DNA of 64,000 nt from Thermoflexibacter ruber (lineage in GTDB: Bacteria > Bacteroidota > Bacteroidia > Cytophagales > Thermoflexibacteraceae), in contig NZ_FONY01000008.1 in NCBI RefSeq assembly GCF_900113045.1, forward strand, positions 100,368 to 164,367, written 5' to 3'. Every line of letters starts with the position of its first letter. Position 1 is the first letter of the stretch. A program made the translations under genes and the position numbers. A model generated the notes under the pieces. That model saw only the letters and a list, made by a program, of their open reading frames with translations, did no database searches and had not been told where the DNA came from. Below, one piece after another: positions 28,021-37,175 of the stretch.

Positions 28021-30447
28021 ATGAGAATAACATATTTATATTTTTTAACTTTCTGCCTTGCTCTGTTGTGTTGTATAAATACTCACACGCTGCTTGCTCA
28101 AAATGACGAATTGAATAATTTGCTTTATGAACTAAGCAAAGCACCAGATGCCAAAAGTAGAGTGTTGATTATTAATCAGATTGCCTTATGGTATCAACAG
28201 CAAAATGCTCCTAAAAAAGCGGCAGAGTATTTTATCCAAGCGTATCAAATTCAGAAAAATACCAATGATGAGGAAGCTATCAGTACTACTCTCCACAATA
28301 TTGGGAATGCTTATAAATTAGCAGAGGAATATCAATCTGCGATTTTGTACTATAATGAGTTACTTAATCGCAAACAACAACAAGGCGATATACAAGGGCA
28401 ATGGGAAGCGATGACTGAACTGGCTAACTTACACAAAGAAACGGAGAACTATAAAACAGCCATAGAATATAGCTTAAACGTATTGAGGTTAAGTTCTGAA
28501 CTAAATAATGCCAAAGCTATCGCAGATGCAAGTAATAACTTAGGTTTTTTATATCGACAAATAGGCGACCAAAAGCAATCTTTGAACTACTTTCAGCGTG
28601 CCTTAGGTATGTATAATGTACTTACTCAAACCTCTGCCAATAGTACAGAAAAAATTATTGCCCTCACCAATACAGGACTTACCTACTCAAAAATAAAAGA
28701 TTATAACAAAGCATATAGTTTTTATAATCAGGCACTTGATTTAGCACAGCAAAGTAAACTTCCCGTACAAGTAGCCAATGTCTATAACCATATTGCCGCA
28801 AACTATTTTGCGGCAGGAAATATCAACAATGCCTTGAACATTGTAAATAAAGCAATTCCATTAGCTCAGCAGAATAATGCAGATGATGTACTGATGTCAA
28901 GCTATCAGATTTTGTTTGAGATTTATCAAAAGCAAGAGGATTTTCGCGAAGCCAATAAATATGAGATACGCTACCAAGAGTTAAAAGAAAAAATAGCACA
29001 AAAAGAAAGAGATAAAATTCAAGAAACGCTCAAAGCACAGGTAGAGGTAGAACGCAAAGAAAATGAGCTAAAAAATCTAATTTCTGAAAAAGAAAGACAA
29101 GCCGCCGCACTCCGACAGTCCGAATTGGAAAGAGAAAAGCAAGAAAGAGATTTAGCACTAAGAGAAAAAGAATTGGAAGTACTAAGGAAAAACCAAGCTC
29201 TTCAAGAAGAACAACTTAAAAATCAACGTTTGGCTCAAGAAAGAGCGCAACAATTACTTATTATCACTCAGCAACAGGCTCAAGCAGAAAAGCAAAAGCA
29301 AGCTATGGCACTCTTGGAGCAGAATAGAAAACTGCAAGAAGCGCAACAAAGGGAAAAACAAAATCAAATAGAACTTTTGGAAAAAGATAAGAAACTGCAA
29401 GATGAACAGATTAAAGCCAAACAAGAGCAGTTAGAAAAAGCCAATGTCATTAGGAATTATGGGCTTGCCATAATAGGGCTTGGCACAGCGGTATTTATAT
29501 TGATTTCAGTGGGCTTCTTTCAAAATAGGAAGAAAAACAGGTTGCTCAATCGGCAAAATATAGCCATACAACAACAAGCTAATGCTATTCAAGTACAAAA
29601 TGAGGAACTCTATCAGCAACAAGAGGAAATCCTCGCCCAAAGAAGCTATATTGAGGAGAAAAACAAAGAACTGAATATTCAGAACTATAAAATGAGTAAA
29701 AGCATAGAAGCCGCTTTGGTCATTCAACAATCTATCTTGCCAACTGCTAATACCTTCAAAAAACTTTTTACCGACTATTTTGTCATCTTTTATCCCAAAG
29801 ATGTGGTTTCTGGAGATTGCTACATGCTTGAAGCTATTGATAATAAAATATTTGCCATCGTGGTAGATTGTACGGGGCATGGAGTAGCTGGAGCGTTCAT
29901 GTCTTTGATAGCCAATAACTTATTGGAAAAGATTTTGTATAGTAAAAATATACTTACTCCTAATCAAATTTTAGAACAACTTGACGAAGATGTCCGTATT
30001 GCACTGAAAAAAGAAGAAACAGGGAATCTGTACGGCATGGATTGCGTCATTACTTGTATAGAATACATAGGTGATGAAAAAGTGAAACTTACCTACGCTG
30101 GTGCGAAACGCAATCTTTTTTATAAGCTAAACAATACTAATGAACTCTTGGAAATTCATGCAGACAGACGCTCGGTAGGAACGAAAGAAAAGCAGAGGAT
30201 TCCTTTTACCAACCATGAACTCTCCCTCAACAAAGGAGATATTATCTACTTGACTACTGACGGATTTATAGACCAGTGCAACATTAATCGTCAAAATTTT
30301 GGAAGTGCAAATTTCAAGAAACTTTTACAAACCAATCTGCATCTTCCGCTCAGTGAGCAAAAGAAAGCATATGAGCAGTTTTTTATGAATTATATGCAAG
30401 GGGCTGACCAAAGAGATGACGTTACTTTTATTGGGATTAGCCTGTAG
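28021..30447 (+). CDS. TPR-transmembrane-PP2C (SpoIIE) serine phosphatase
   Basis: 808 residues from the ATG at 28021; a TTG five codons earlier is less likely because the ATG directly opens the signal peptide (MRITYLYFLTFCLALLCCIN, cut near LLAQ). TPR repeats fill about 35-325 ('ALNIVNKAIPLAQQNNADD', 'YNKAYSFYNQALDLA'), then a long charged coiled coil (about 325-480), one membrane span (about 483-505, GLAIIGLGTAVFILISVGFF), a short cytoplasmic coiled coil and a SpoIIE/PP2C domain (about 560-808) with 'DVVSGDCY', 'VDCTGHGVAGAFMSLI', 'TTDGFIDQ' and 'DQRDDVTFIG' carrying the metal-binding Asp residues. The topology implies periplasmic sensing and cytoplasmic dephosphorylation of a Ser/Thr-phosphoprotein, in this superfamily often an anti-anti-sigma factor. 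No such partner is encoded nearby. A paralogue lies at 37819-40425. Confidence 0.9.
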   Translation: MRITYLYFLTFCLALLCCINTHTLLAQNDELNNLLYELSKAPDAKSRVLIINQIALWYQQQNAPKKAAEYFIQAYQIQKNTNDEEAISTTLHNIGNAYKLAEEYQSAILYYNELLNRKQQQGDIQGQWEAMTELANLHKETENYKTAIEYSLNVLRLSSELNNAKAIADASNNLGFLYRQIGDQKQSLNYFQRALGMYNVLTQTSANSTEKIIALTNTGLTYSKIKDYNKAYSFYNQALDLAQQSKLPVQVANVYNHIAANYFAAGNINNALNIVNKAIPLAQQNNADDVLMSSYQILFEIYQKQEDFREANKYEIRYQELKEKIAQKERDKIQETLKAQVEVERKENELKNLISEKERQAAALRQSELEREKQERDLALREKELEVLRKNQALQEEQLKNQRLAQERAQQLLIITQQQAQAEKQKQAMALLEQNRKLQEAQQREKQNQIELLEKDKKLQDEQIKAKQEQLEKANVIRNYGLAIIGLGTAVFILISVGFFQNRKKNRLLNRQNIAIQQQANAIQVQNEELYQQQEEILAQRSYIEEKNKELNIQNYKMSKSIEAALVIQQSILPTANTFKKLFTDYFVIFYPKDVVSGDCYMLEAIDNKIFAIVVDCTGHGVAGAFMSLIANNLLEKILYSKNILTPNQILEQLDEDVRIALKKEETGNLYGMDCVITCIEYIGDEKVKLTYAGAKRNLFYKLNNTNELLEIHADRRSVGTKEKQRIPFTNHELSLNKGDIIYLTTDGFIDQCNINRQNFGSANFKKLLQTNLHLPLSEQKKAYEQFFMNYMQGADQRDDVTFIGISL

Positions 30448-30563
30448 TCTGCTTGTACTGATAGCAATACTTTACAAAATGAAATGTTGGAATCAACTTT
30501 GGCAAATTTCTAATGCAAATTTTTTGCTTTTAAAATTTGCCAAAGTCTGATTTCAGAAGTTGC

Positions 30564-30692
30564 CTACTTCACTAAACCTTTGCCTTTCAATCTCGTTCTC
30601 TCTGCTCCTGAAAGCCAAGCTCCTATCAAAAAAGAGCCAGCTATCAATGAAATGAAAAAAACGTATGCAAAAACTTCCATTGCTGTTATCAT
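30564..30692 (-). CDS. Small single-span membrane protein (42 residues)
   Basis: A short frame with clear protein-like composition: MITAMEVFAYVFFISLIAGS and onward to a basic tail ending RTRLKGKGLVK. One hydrophobic helix (about residues 6-28) containing small-residue GxxxGA-like spacing is followed by a positively charged end, so the C-terminus should face the cytoplasm. It sits in the otherwise empty 336 bases between the first PP2C gene and the GH140-like gene, on the latter's strand, about 90 bases past that gene's stop. I do not recognise the family. The length is near the limit at which chance frames occur. Confidence 0.5.
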   Translation of the reverse strand: MITAMEVFAYVFFISLIAGSFLIGAWLSGAERTRLKGKGLVK

Positions 30693-30783
30693 AAGAATCA
30701 ATGAGTTAGGTTCAAAAAAATGTTATGGATAGCAAAGGTAATAAGACCAAGTTAAAAATTCAAGCTAATGAAAACAATTCTTG

Positions 30784-32142
30784 TCATTTAGGAACACCGT
30801 AGTTCTTACTCGCATCGTCTAAAATAAGTATCCAATCATGTCCATAACCCATACTTGGAGGAGTAAATTTCTTTTTCCCTTTATTTTCTAATTTTTCTAT
30901 GAATTTACTTTCTCCATTTTTAGGATTGAACCAATAGGCGTTCAACTGATTTCCAGAAATTTTGCCCAAGTTTACAGTAAAAGGCTTACCGATAGTAGAG
31001 TAAATAAAGGCATAATCATTACCTCTGGTCGCCTGAATACGCTCCCCTACGTAGAGATTGTTTTCTTCTACCAATGACTGGTCGGGAACTCTGTCAAGCA
31101 TAGGACGGGATTCCATGAGCATACGCACAAACTTCATCTGATTGGCAGCGGGCAGTTCCATAGCCTCCTGCCAATAAAAATGAGGGTTATTAACTGATTC
31201 TCTGTGTGGTGAATAAAACTGCCAAATGTCATGACAACCGTAAGTATGTCCAAAAGCCCCAGCAAAAAGGTCTAAATAAGCGAATTTTCTCACGTCATAA
31301 GCATTGGAAGTCCCTAAATCTTTGGCATTGAAACAAACGGGGTGGTCTTCGTAGATAGGCTCGCCATCCATAATAGGTTTGGCTGGTGTTTTTTGATAAG
31401 CCCTTGAAATATAATCATATACAGCTTTATCTCTACAATGTCCGTTTTGAAACATATTGAAGTCTAACCAGCTATCGTTGTGAAACCATTGGGCAGAACT
31501 CTCCTCATTGGGTTGGGGGTGAAAGGTCATCATTGCTTTGTCTGCGCCGCCTACACCCTCCTCTATACCCGCTGCCATAGCACGCCAAATGGCTACATCT
31601 GCTTCATTTCTTGGATTGCGGTCGCCTCCTAAAATCCAAATGATATTTTTGCGATTTTTGTATCTTTCTCCAAGCCATTTTCCATAGATTTTGGCATTCC
31701 CTACTGTAAAAATCTCAGGTCCTTTGCCCCATGTATTTTTGAAAACCTTATCTCCCCAAGTAGGTAAAAAACCTATCACCAAGCCATACTCTGCCGCTTT
31801 GTCAATGATATAATCTACATGTTGAAAGTATTTTTCCAAAGGTTTGGTAGGGTCATCATTCTCCAAAGGCAAATCTCCATAAGGGTTAGGTACATGTAAG
31901 CCATCAAATTCTGCTAATGCTACCGCTTGTATGACGGTAAAACCTTGCTCAGCCCTTCTTTTTAAGTATTGCTCAGCCTGCTCTCTATTTAGTCGATGGA
32001 AAAACTCCCATGCTGTATCACCCATGTAAAAAAAGGGTTTTCCATCTTTGAGTAGATAGCGTTGGTTACTACTGATACTAAATTGGGCTACTGCTATGGA
32101 GTAGCTACCCAATAGGCATAAAATAAATGCAATCTTTTTCAT
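30784..32142 (-). CDS. DUF4038-type glycoside hydrolase (GH140-like), secreted
   Basis: 452 residues. A signal peptide (cut near AVAQ, residue 19) is followed by a (beta/alpha)8-type domain with the DUF4038 landmarks 'LKDGKPFFYMGDTAWEFFHRL', 'YLKRRAEQGFTVIQ', 'WILGGDRNP', 'MDGEPIYEDHP' (a candidate catalytic Glu) and 'GHTYGCHDIWQFY'. A C-terminal beta domain (about 365-445) resembles PF12904, once called collagen-binding, with 'ARG..YAFIYS..G' and 'YWFNPKNGES'. Characterised GH140 members are apiosidases acting on rhamnogalacturonan-II; the substrate here is unproven. It starts 30 bases after the NCS1 permease gene and probably shares its transcript. Confidence 0.85.
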   Translation of the reverse strand: MKKIAFILCLLGSYSIAVAQFSISSNQRYLLKDGKPFFYMGDTAWEFFHRLNREQAEQYLKRRAEQGFTVIQAVALAEFDGLHVPNPYGDLPLENDDPTKPLEKYFQHVDYIIDKAAEYGLVIGFLPTWGDKVFKNTWGKGPEIFTVGNAKIYGKWLGERYKNRKNIIWILGGDRNPRNEADVAIWRAMAAGIEEGVGGADKAMMTFHPQPNEESSAQWFHNDSWLDFNMFQNGHCRDKAVYDYISRAYQKTPAKPIMDGEPIYEDHPVCFNAKDLGTSNAYDVRKFAYLDLFAGAFGHTYGCHDIWQFYSPHRESVNNPHFYWQEAMELPAANQMKFVRMLMESRPMLDRVPDQSLVEENNLYVGERIQATRGNDYAFIYSTIGKPFTVNLGKISGNQLNAYWFNPKNGESKFIEKLENKGKKKFTPPSMGYGHDWILILDDASKNYGVPK

Positions 32143-32172
32143 ATTTACTTAGTTTTAAGATTTTTTAGAAAG

Positions 32173-33555
32173 CTAAATAGTTTTTTGCATCATCTTACTT
32201 CCGCCCAGATAGAGCAAACCTGCCAATATCCACGCAGGCAAACCTAAGAAGAAGATTTCTATGCTAAAGGTCAAATTCAGAATCAGACAAAGACCCAAAG
32301 TCGCTATCCAAGCCATGCCAGCTGACCAGTTGGTGTTTTTATTTTTTAATTCTGCAAAATTCTTTAAAAGATTTAGCTTGTCGAAAAAATAAAATTCTAC
32401 AAAAATTACTGCTCCCATAGGCACTAAAAGCAAACCGTATAATGCCACAAAATCAAGTAGTTTCATCACTAAGGCGGGGAAGCAAGCCGCAAAAGTAGTT
32501 ACTAAACCTGTAACTAAGGTTACTTTCCAACGCTTCCAGATAGGATTCAAGGATTGAAAAGCCAAACCAGCACGGTAGATAGTTGGGTTTGCGGTAGTCC
32601 AACCAGCGATGATGACGCAAAAAGCCCCTGCCACTCCTGCACTATTGTAAGCAATAACGCCCGGGGTTACGCTCCCCTGTGCCGCCGCACAAAGTACTCC
32701 AGAAGCCAGCCAAGCAATAAAATGCCCTATAAACATTCCAAAGACAGAGGCAAAACCGTATTGCCATTTCTTAGCATAGCGGAAAACTGACATATCGGCT
32801 AACCCTAAGTGCATTGCCATATTGCAAAGCCATGCAAAAAAAGCCACGTGCCAAAAAGTAAATTTGCTCTGTCCCTCGAAAGGCACGCCTGTCCAAATTT
32901 TAGCCTCAGCAACCTGCCAAAAATCAGATAAAGAGGTGATTCCTAATGAAGGCATAACTGCAAATGCAGAAGCAACAAAGACCAAAGTCATCCAAGGAGC
33001 CGCCAATTTGGAAAAGCGAGCAATCTCTTCATATCCTAAAATAGAAACTACCGTAACTACCGCCCCTACAACAAAAACGGTTAAAACCCAACCTATACTA
33101 TTAGGTAGCCAATCGTTTAGCTCTGGCATTCGTATATCAAAAGGAATCCCCACCGCAGTAGCCGAAACAGCAATCATAGAGCCTGCCAAAAAGCAGAACA
33201 TCACTCCATTCACTACGTTGTACCATTTGACTAAGTTTTTCCCACAGATTTTTTCCAACTGGTAATACAAAGTTACCCGTAGCTTGACTGCAATAGGAGC
33301 GCAAACCAATGCCCAACTCAGCACAGCCATAAGATTGCCAACAATTAGCCCTAAAAGCAAATCTAAGGCAGTAACCCCATGTGCCACAAACAAAGGACCT
33401 ATGACAAACTCAGTCCCTGCGGTATGCTCCCCTGCAAACATACCAATAAAATTGTCTGCACCTTTAAGTTTATGCGACGGTACGGGTTCTCTCTCATACT
33501 CATTGATAGCATCTAATTTCTCAGAAAGTGTAAGAGGGCTTGTTTCCATTTTCAT
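32173..33555 (-). CDS. NCS1-family permease (purine/pyrimidine-type)
   Basis: 460 residues with about 12 hydrophobic spans. The N-terminal 'GADNFIGMFAGEHTAGTEFVIGPL' and the mid-protein 'AGWTTANPTIYRAGLAFQSLNP' are characteristic of the nucleobase-cation-symport-1 family, which imports nucleobases, hydantoins, allantoin or related heterocycles with H+ or Na+. The first two methionines are two codons apart; either start leaves the same N-terminus. It is followed at 30 bases by the GH140-like hydrolase, an unusual partner. Substrate cannot be read from sequence. A TAGATTTG box lies upstream (33610-33603, minus strand) without a clear -33 element. Confidence 0.88.
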   Translation of the reverse strand: MKMETSPLTLSEKLDAINEYEREPVPSHKLKGADNFIGMFAGEHTAGTEFVIGPLFVAHGVTALDLLLGLIVGNLMAVLSWALVCAPIAVKLRVTLYYQLEKICGKNLVKWYNVVNGVMFCFLAGSMIAVSATAVGIPFDIRMPELNDWLPNSIGWVLTVFVVGAVVTVVSILGYEEIARFSKLAAPWMTLVFVASAFAVMPSLGITSLSDFWQVAEAKIWTGVPFEGQSKFTFWHVAFFAWLCNMAMHLGLADMSVFRYAKKWQYGFASVFGMFIGHFIAWLASGVLCAAAQGSVTPGVIAYNSAGVAGAFCVIIAGWTTANPTIYRAGLAFQSLNPIWKRWKVTLVTGLVTTFAACFPALVMKLLDFVALYGLLLVPMGAVIFVEFYFFDKLNLLKNFAELKNKNTNWSAGMAWIATLGLCLILNLTFSIEIFFLGLPAWILAGLLYLGGSKMMQKTI

Positions 33556-33714
33556 TATTTTTGCTTTATCAAATGTGATATTTCTTCGAAGCGTATTTTT
33601 TCCAAATCTAATACAAATTTTAAAAAAAATTTAAAACCATATTTATTTTCACTTGAAAGCAAAAGCCACAAAATGAAAAAGCGATAGTTTCATCAACTAC
33701 CGCTTTCAATTTTA

Positions 33715-34161
33715 TTAAAAATACAAATCTACATAATCCACTACCACTCCATCGCAATTTTTCATCTCTTGCAGTCGCCAATACCGCCGATTGCCTGTTT
33801 TTCTAAAAGTGTAAGTTCCTTCCTTCTCACAAGGTTTACCCCCATTATTGTAAGAAACCGTAGTGATAATTTTTCCTGTGAACTGTATTTCTTTATCGCT
33901 AATTACTTCCAAAACGCCGTTTATACTTACAGAATCTGTAGTATTTTCTCTACTTCGCTGAATACCTGTGATTTTTAAGACCTTATCTTCTTGTGTGATT
34001 TTTACTGTACCGCGATAATCCCAGCTAATCCATTGCAAGGTAATCCCATGCTGTCCCACTAAATTTTTTTTAAAAGCCTCTTTGTTGAACTTTACTGCCC
34101 CTTGCGAATATGCAGAGGTAATTGTTAAAATGTAAAAGGCTGTGAATAGTACATTTTTCAT
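33715..34161 (-). CDS. Conserved secreted beta-barrel protein, lipocalin-like, unknown function
   Basis: 148 residues. A signal peptide (cut near AYSQ, residue 20) is followed by a compact all-beta protein: 'LVGQHGITLQWISWDYRGTVKI', 'GVLEVISDKEIQFTGKI', 'C.KEGTYTFRKTGNRRYWRLQEM' and a closing 'DYVDLYF'. The strand pattern and paired Cys suggest a small lipocalin-like barrel. I recall similar proteins as conserved hypotheticals across Bacteroidota, without known function. It appears monocistronic, with 159 bases before the permease gene and 230 bases to the divergent DCC1-like gene. Confidence 0.8.
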   Translation of the reverse strand: MKNVLFTAFYILTITSAYSQGAVKFNKEAFKKNLVGQHGITLQWISWDYRGTVKITQEDKVLKITGIQRSRENTTDSVSINGVLEVISDKEIQFTGKIITTVSYNNGGKPCEKEGTYTFRKTGNRRYWRLQEMKNCDGVVVDYVDLYF

Positions 34162-34278
34162 ATAAAATAGGTTTTTAGTTTTATTGTAAAATCCATATTA
34201 AACTTTTCAATATTTTCTCAAAAACCTTGCAACTTTCTCTAATGTCTTACGTTTCTTATTATAAGAAATTTCAGTAAA

Positions 34279-34309
34279 TTTTGAAAATACAAAATATAAA
34301 TTATATTTG
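34279..34309 (+). promoter_or_regulatory. Bacteroidota-type promoter for the DCC1-like gene
   Basis: TTTTG (34279-34283), 18-base spacer, TATATTTG (34302-34309). This is a full match to the Bacteroidota consensus; the predicted start near 34316 leaves a leader of about 75 bases before the ATG at 34392. Confidence 0.7.
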
Positions 34310-34391
34310 AAACATAAATTGAGAATTTATCTTAGAAATAAAGCCTATTATATGTTAGGTGAAGTGATAATACCATTAACATTTAATTCCT

Positions 34392-35090
34392 ATGTTAAAA
34401 AACCATGTAATCATCTACGACCATGAGTGTCCAATGTGTGCAGTTTATACAGGAGCGTTTGTCAAATTTGAACTATTAGATAAAGAGGGTAGGTACAAAT
34501 TTGCTGATTTACAACATTTTCCCATTGCCTCTATCATAGACAAGGACAGGGCAAGGCATGAAATTGCTTTGATAGACATTGAAAAGAAGGAGGTGAGGTA
34601 TGGTTTGGAAAGTTTATTTTATATTTTGGGAAATCGCTTCCCCTTCTTACATCTCATTTTCAAACAAAAATGGTTTCAGGCACTCATGCAGCCCTTGTAT
34701 TATTTCATTTCTTATAACCGCAAAGTGATTGCGCCCTCTTCTACACAAAATTCGCAGTCATGCAATCCAGATTTTCATTTGAAATACAGGATTTTATATA
34801 TTTTATTGATGATGTATATAGTGGGTATTTTTGCCTTTTCTTTTGGTTTGTTTCCTATTTATTGGGCTTATTGGGCGATACAAGTAGTATTTAGTGTTTT
34901 GTACTTTTCTAAACAAGGAGATATGAGAAAATCTATTGCTTATTTAGGGCATCAAATCACTATTTTGCTTATTGGGTGCTTGCTTTTGATTCCTTCTATG
35001 ATTTTTTCTAATTTGCTGGTTTACAATCTTATCATTGTTGGATTAGTGACAGGAAGAGAATATTGGAGAAGATGGAAAGCTATTTCATAA
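34392..35090 (+). CDS. DCC1-like thiol-disulfide oxidoreductase (DUF393) with membrane C-terminus
   Basis: 232 residues. The N-terminal 110 residues are a DUF393/DCC domain: 'VIIYDHECPMCAVYTG' gives the D..CP.C thioredoxin-like motif, and 'YYFISYNRKVIAP' closes it. Three or four hydrophobic segments fill residues about 130-225 (for example 'ILYILLMMYIVGIFAFSFGLF'), which most DUF393 proteins lack, and the end is basic (REYWRRWKAIS). A membrane-bound thiol-redox role is likely. Its partner is unknown. The secreted caspase-like gene starts 70 bases downstream on the same strand and might be co-transcribed. Confidence 0.85.
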   Translation: MLKNHVIIYDHECPMCAVYTGAFVKFELLDKEGRYKFADLQHFPIASIIDKDRARHEIALIDIEKKEVRYGLESLFYILGNRFPFLHLIFKQKWFQALMQPLYYFISYNRKVIAPSSTQNSQSCNPDFHLKYRILYILLMMYIVGIFAFSFGLFPIYWAYWAIQVVFSVLYFSKQGDMRKSIAYLGHQITILLIGCLLLIPSMIFSNLLVYNLIIVGLVTGREYWRRWKAIS

Positions 35091-35160
35091 AAATGGCACT
35101 TATATTGAGCAATTATTACAGATGAATAAAATAAGTCTTTAGATTCAAACTACTTCCTTT

Positions 35161-36534
35161 ATGTCAAAATTGTATCTTTATTTCATTGCAATACAACGTA
35201 TTGTCTGTTTGATTCTCTTTTTTTGTAGCATTGCAAACCAAACGCAAGCCCAATCTCTTTATGAAATAGTATTTGAAGTAGGCAATATTTCTTATAAGGG
35301 CTTTTTAGTCTATTTTAACGAAGAGGAAGCCTATATGCGAATAGGCTACTATGATAATAAAAAATACAATGTTGTAGAGGTTAAATACAAGTCTATCATA
35401 GAAAAATCGGGCGACTACAATACCTTTGTCATGATAGGAAGCAACCCTACCTATATTACTAAGGTGGATAGAGGCGTAACGTATAATCCCGACCACTTTA
35501 TTTGGGTTTGGAATGACAAATACCAGCACAATGAACCTTATGTAACAGATGACCCACATTTTCACGAAGATAATATTACATTAGCTAAATCATATAGAGA
35601 AATTACAATAAAAGACTTGACAGAATCTTACCTAAGGCAGTTTTTTGGCTCTGGTGAGGAGCAGTATAAATCGCTCTTACGCATGGGGACGGTTGTGAGT
35701 GGCTCTACCACTGCTACTCAGGCTAACACCAATCAAAATACAAATAATGGGACAAATACCAATACACAAAGTAATACAACAAATGCCACTCTTCACTTAG
35801 TTTTGGCAATAAATACAGAAATTCCAGACATAGGCAGAAGCTGTAGCGTCGACCAAAAATCAATGGAAACAGAGTTCAAAGAAATCTCCAAAGCCATAGG
35901 AATGCCTTTTAAAAAGTATGTGGTGGTGGGAGAAGAATTTACCAAAGCAAATTTAGAAAAGACCCTTGCTAATCTCAAAGTAGGAAGCAACGATGTGGTC
36001 ATCTTTTATTACAGTGGGCATGGCTTCCGATGGTCAGACCAAACTGACAGCTACCCTCAGTTAGATATGCGTTACTCCGAATATACAAAGCTCAGTGCCA
36101 ATACTTCCCTCTCCTTATCTGCTGTTTATCATGCTATTACAGGGAAAAATGCAAGATTAAACCTAATCATGGGGGATTGCTGTAACTCAGACATAGGTCG
36201 CAATCAGTTTACCAATAGTAGCTTCATGGTGAGTCGCTCTTTTCAGGGGGCAGAAGTAGAAAAACTCAAAAAGCTGTTCTTGCAAAGCAATGGAAATCTG
36301 ATGTTTAGCGGGAGTAGCCCTGGAGAGTATGCTTGGTGCAATATCAATGGAGGATTTTTTACTTTGAGTTTTTTGCAGGCATTGAAAGAAGAAATTGGCT
36401 TCATGCGTAATGAAAGCCCAAGTTGGGAACGCATTGTGCAGAATACAAAAAAGAATACACAGTATAAAATCAACAATTGTGATGGTTGCCAAAGACAAAC
36501 GCCCATTTCGTATATGACAATAAATCAAAAATAA
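35161..36534 (+). CDS. Secreted caspase-like cysteine protease (C14 family)
   Basis: 457 residues. A signal peptide (about 1-31, ending NQTQAQ) precedes a beta-rich domain (about 35-140), a Thr/Asn-rich linker (about 182-210, TNQNTNNGTNTNTQSNTTNA) and a caspase-fold domain (about 212-455). The catalytic pair is visible: His287 in 'VVIFYYSGHGFRW' and Cys341 in 'LIMGDCCNSDIG', with 'LEKTLANLKVGSNDVVIF' before it as in metacaspase-type enzymes. Export to periplasm or surface is expected, unlike cytoplasmic prokaryotic caspases linked to cell death or defence. The neighbour at 36553 starts 18 bases downstream. Substrate unknown; self-processing in the linker is possible. Confidence 0.87.
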   Translation: MSKLYLYFIAIQRIVCLILFFCSIANQTQAQSLYEIVFEVGNISYKGFLVYFNEEEAYMRIGYYDNKKYNVVEVKYKSIIEKSGDYNTFVMIGSNPTYITKVDRGVTYNPDHFIWVWNDKYQHNEPYVTDDPHFHEDNITLAKSYREITIKDLTESYLRQFFGSGEEQYKSLLRMGTVVSGSTTATQANTNQNTNNGTNTNTQSNTTNATLHLVLAINTEIPDIGRSCSVDQKSMETEFKEISKAIGMPFKKYVVVGEEFTKANLEKTLANLKVGSNDVVIFYYSGHGFRWSDQTDSYPQLDMRYSEYTKLSANTSLSLSAVYHAITGKNARLNLIMGDCCNSDIGRNQFTNSSFMVSRSFQGAEVEKLKKLFLQSNGNLMFSGSSPGEYAWCNINGGFFTLSFLQALKEEIGFMRNESPSWERIVQNTKKNTQYKINNCDGCQRQTPISYMTINQK

Positions 36535-36552
36535 ACTTATCAAATATTACGT

Positions 36553-37032
36553 ATGAAATTTTTAAGCCTTTTATTGATTATACCTTTCATGAGCAGTAAA
36601 CAACCTCAAAAAGAGCATTTGATATTTTTGCAATATGCACACTTCATCAAAGATGCCAAGCAAACGACACTCTTTCTGATAGAAGATACCCCTACCCAAC
36701 CCAAAGAACAAGTAGCAAGCAAGAAGTATTGCCTTGATTATGAAATCTTGAAAACAGTAGCTCTCACAGAGGCAGTTGCGGATTCTTTGAAAGAAATAGT
36801 TTTGGAGGAAAAAAACTATATCGCAGAGGCACAAAAAAGTTGCCCTATGGTTGCTAAGTATGCAATTACTTTTAAGAAAAAAAATAATCAATCTTTTACT
36901 CTAATTTTGTCCTCCGCTCCTTGTGAAAAAGTCACTGTGAGCTGCTCAAAAAAAGATTTCAAGAAAAGTTATTTTGACTTGAAAGAGAAAAATGAGATTT
37001 TAGTCTTCATTGAGAAGTTGGTAATGGAATGA
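36553..37032 (+). CDS. Hypothetical exported protein in operon with the caspase-like gene
   Basis: 159 residues, 18 bases after the caspase-like gene on the same strand. The first 14 residues are hydrophobic (MKFLSLLLIIPFMSS), a probable short signal peptide. The rest is mixed alpha/beta with Cys residues at 'KKYCLDYEI', 'QKSCPMVAK', 'SAPCEKVTVSC', which suit disulfides in the periplasm. No family recognised. The tight spacing suggests a function tied to the protease, for example a cofactor, inhibitor or substrate, but this is inference only. Confidence 0.7.
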   Translation: MKFLSLLLIIPFMSSKQPQKEHLIFLQYAHFIKDAKQTTLFLIEDTPTQPKEQVASKKYCLDYEILKTVALTEAVADSLKEIVLEEKNYIAEAQKSCPMVAKYAITFKKKNNQSFTLILSSAPCEKVTVSCSKKDFKKSYFDLKEKNEILVFIEKLVME

Positions 37033-37053
37033 AAGTGCAAGATTTTTCATAAA

Positions 37054-37090
37054 AAACTTAGAGGTTTGCTTGCTAAGCCTCACTAAGTTT
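37054..37090. terminator. Weak hairpin between convergent genes
   Basis: AAACTTAG (37054-37061) pairs with CTAAGTTT (37083-37090), extended by AGG/CCT with a small bulge. It lies between the 3' ends of the caspase operon and the CAP-domain gene, but lacks a proper T-tract. Confidence 0.3.
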
Positions 37091-37175
37091 GGTAAAGCAA
37101 CTCAATGCAGAAAACTATATACTCTCTACAAAACAGAGATTATAATGAATTGTTATGTAAATAAATAAAAACAAA

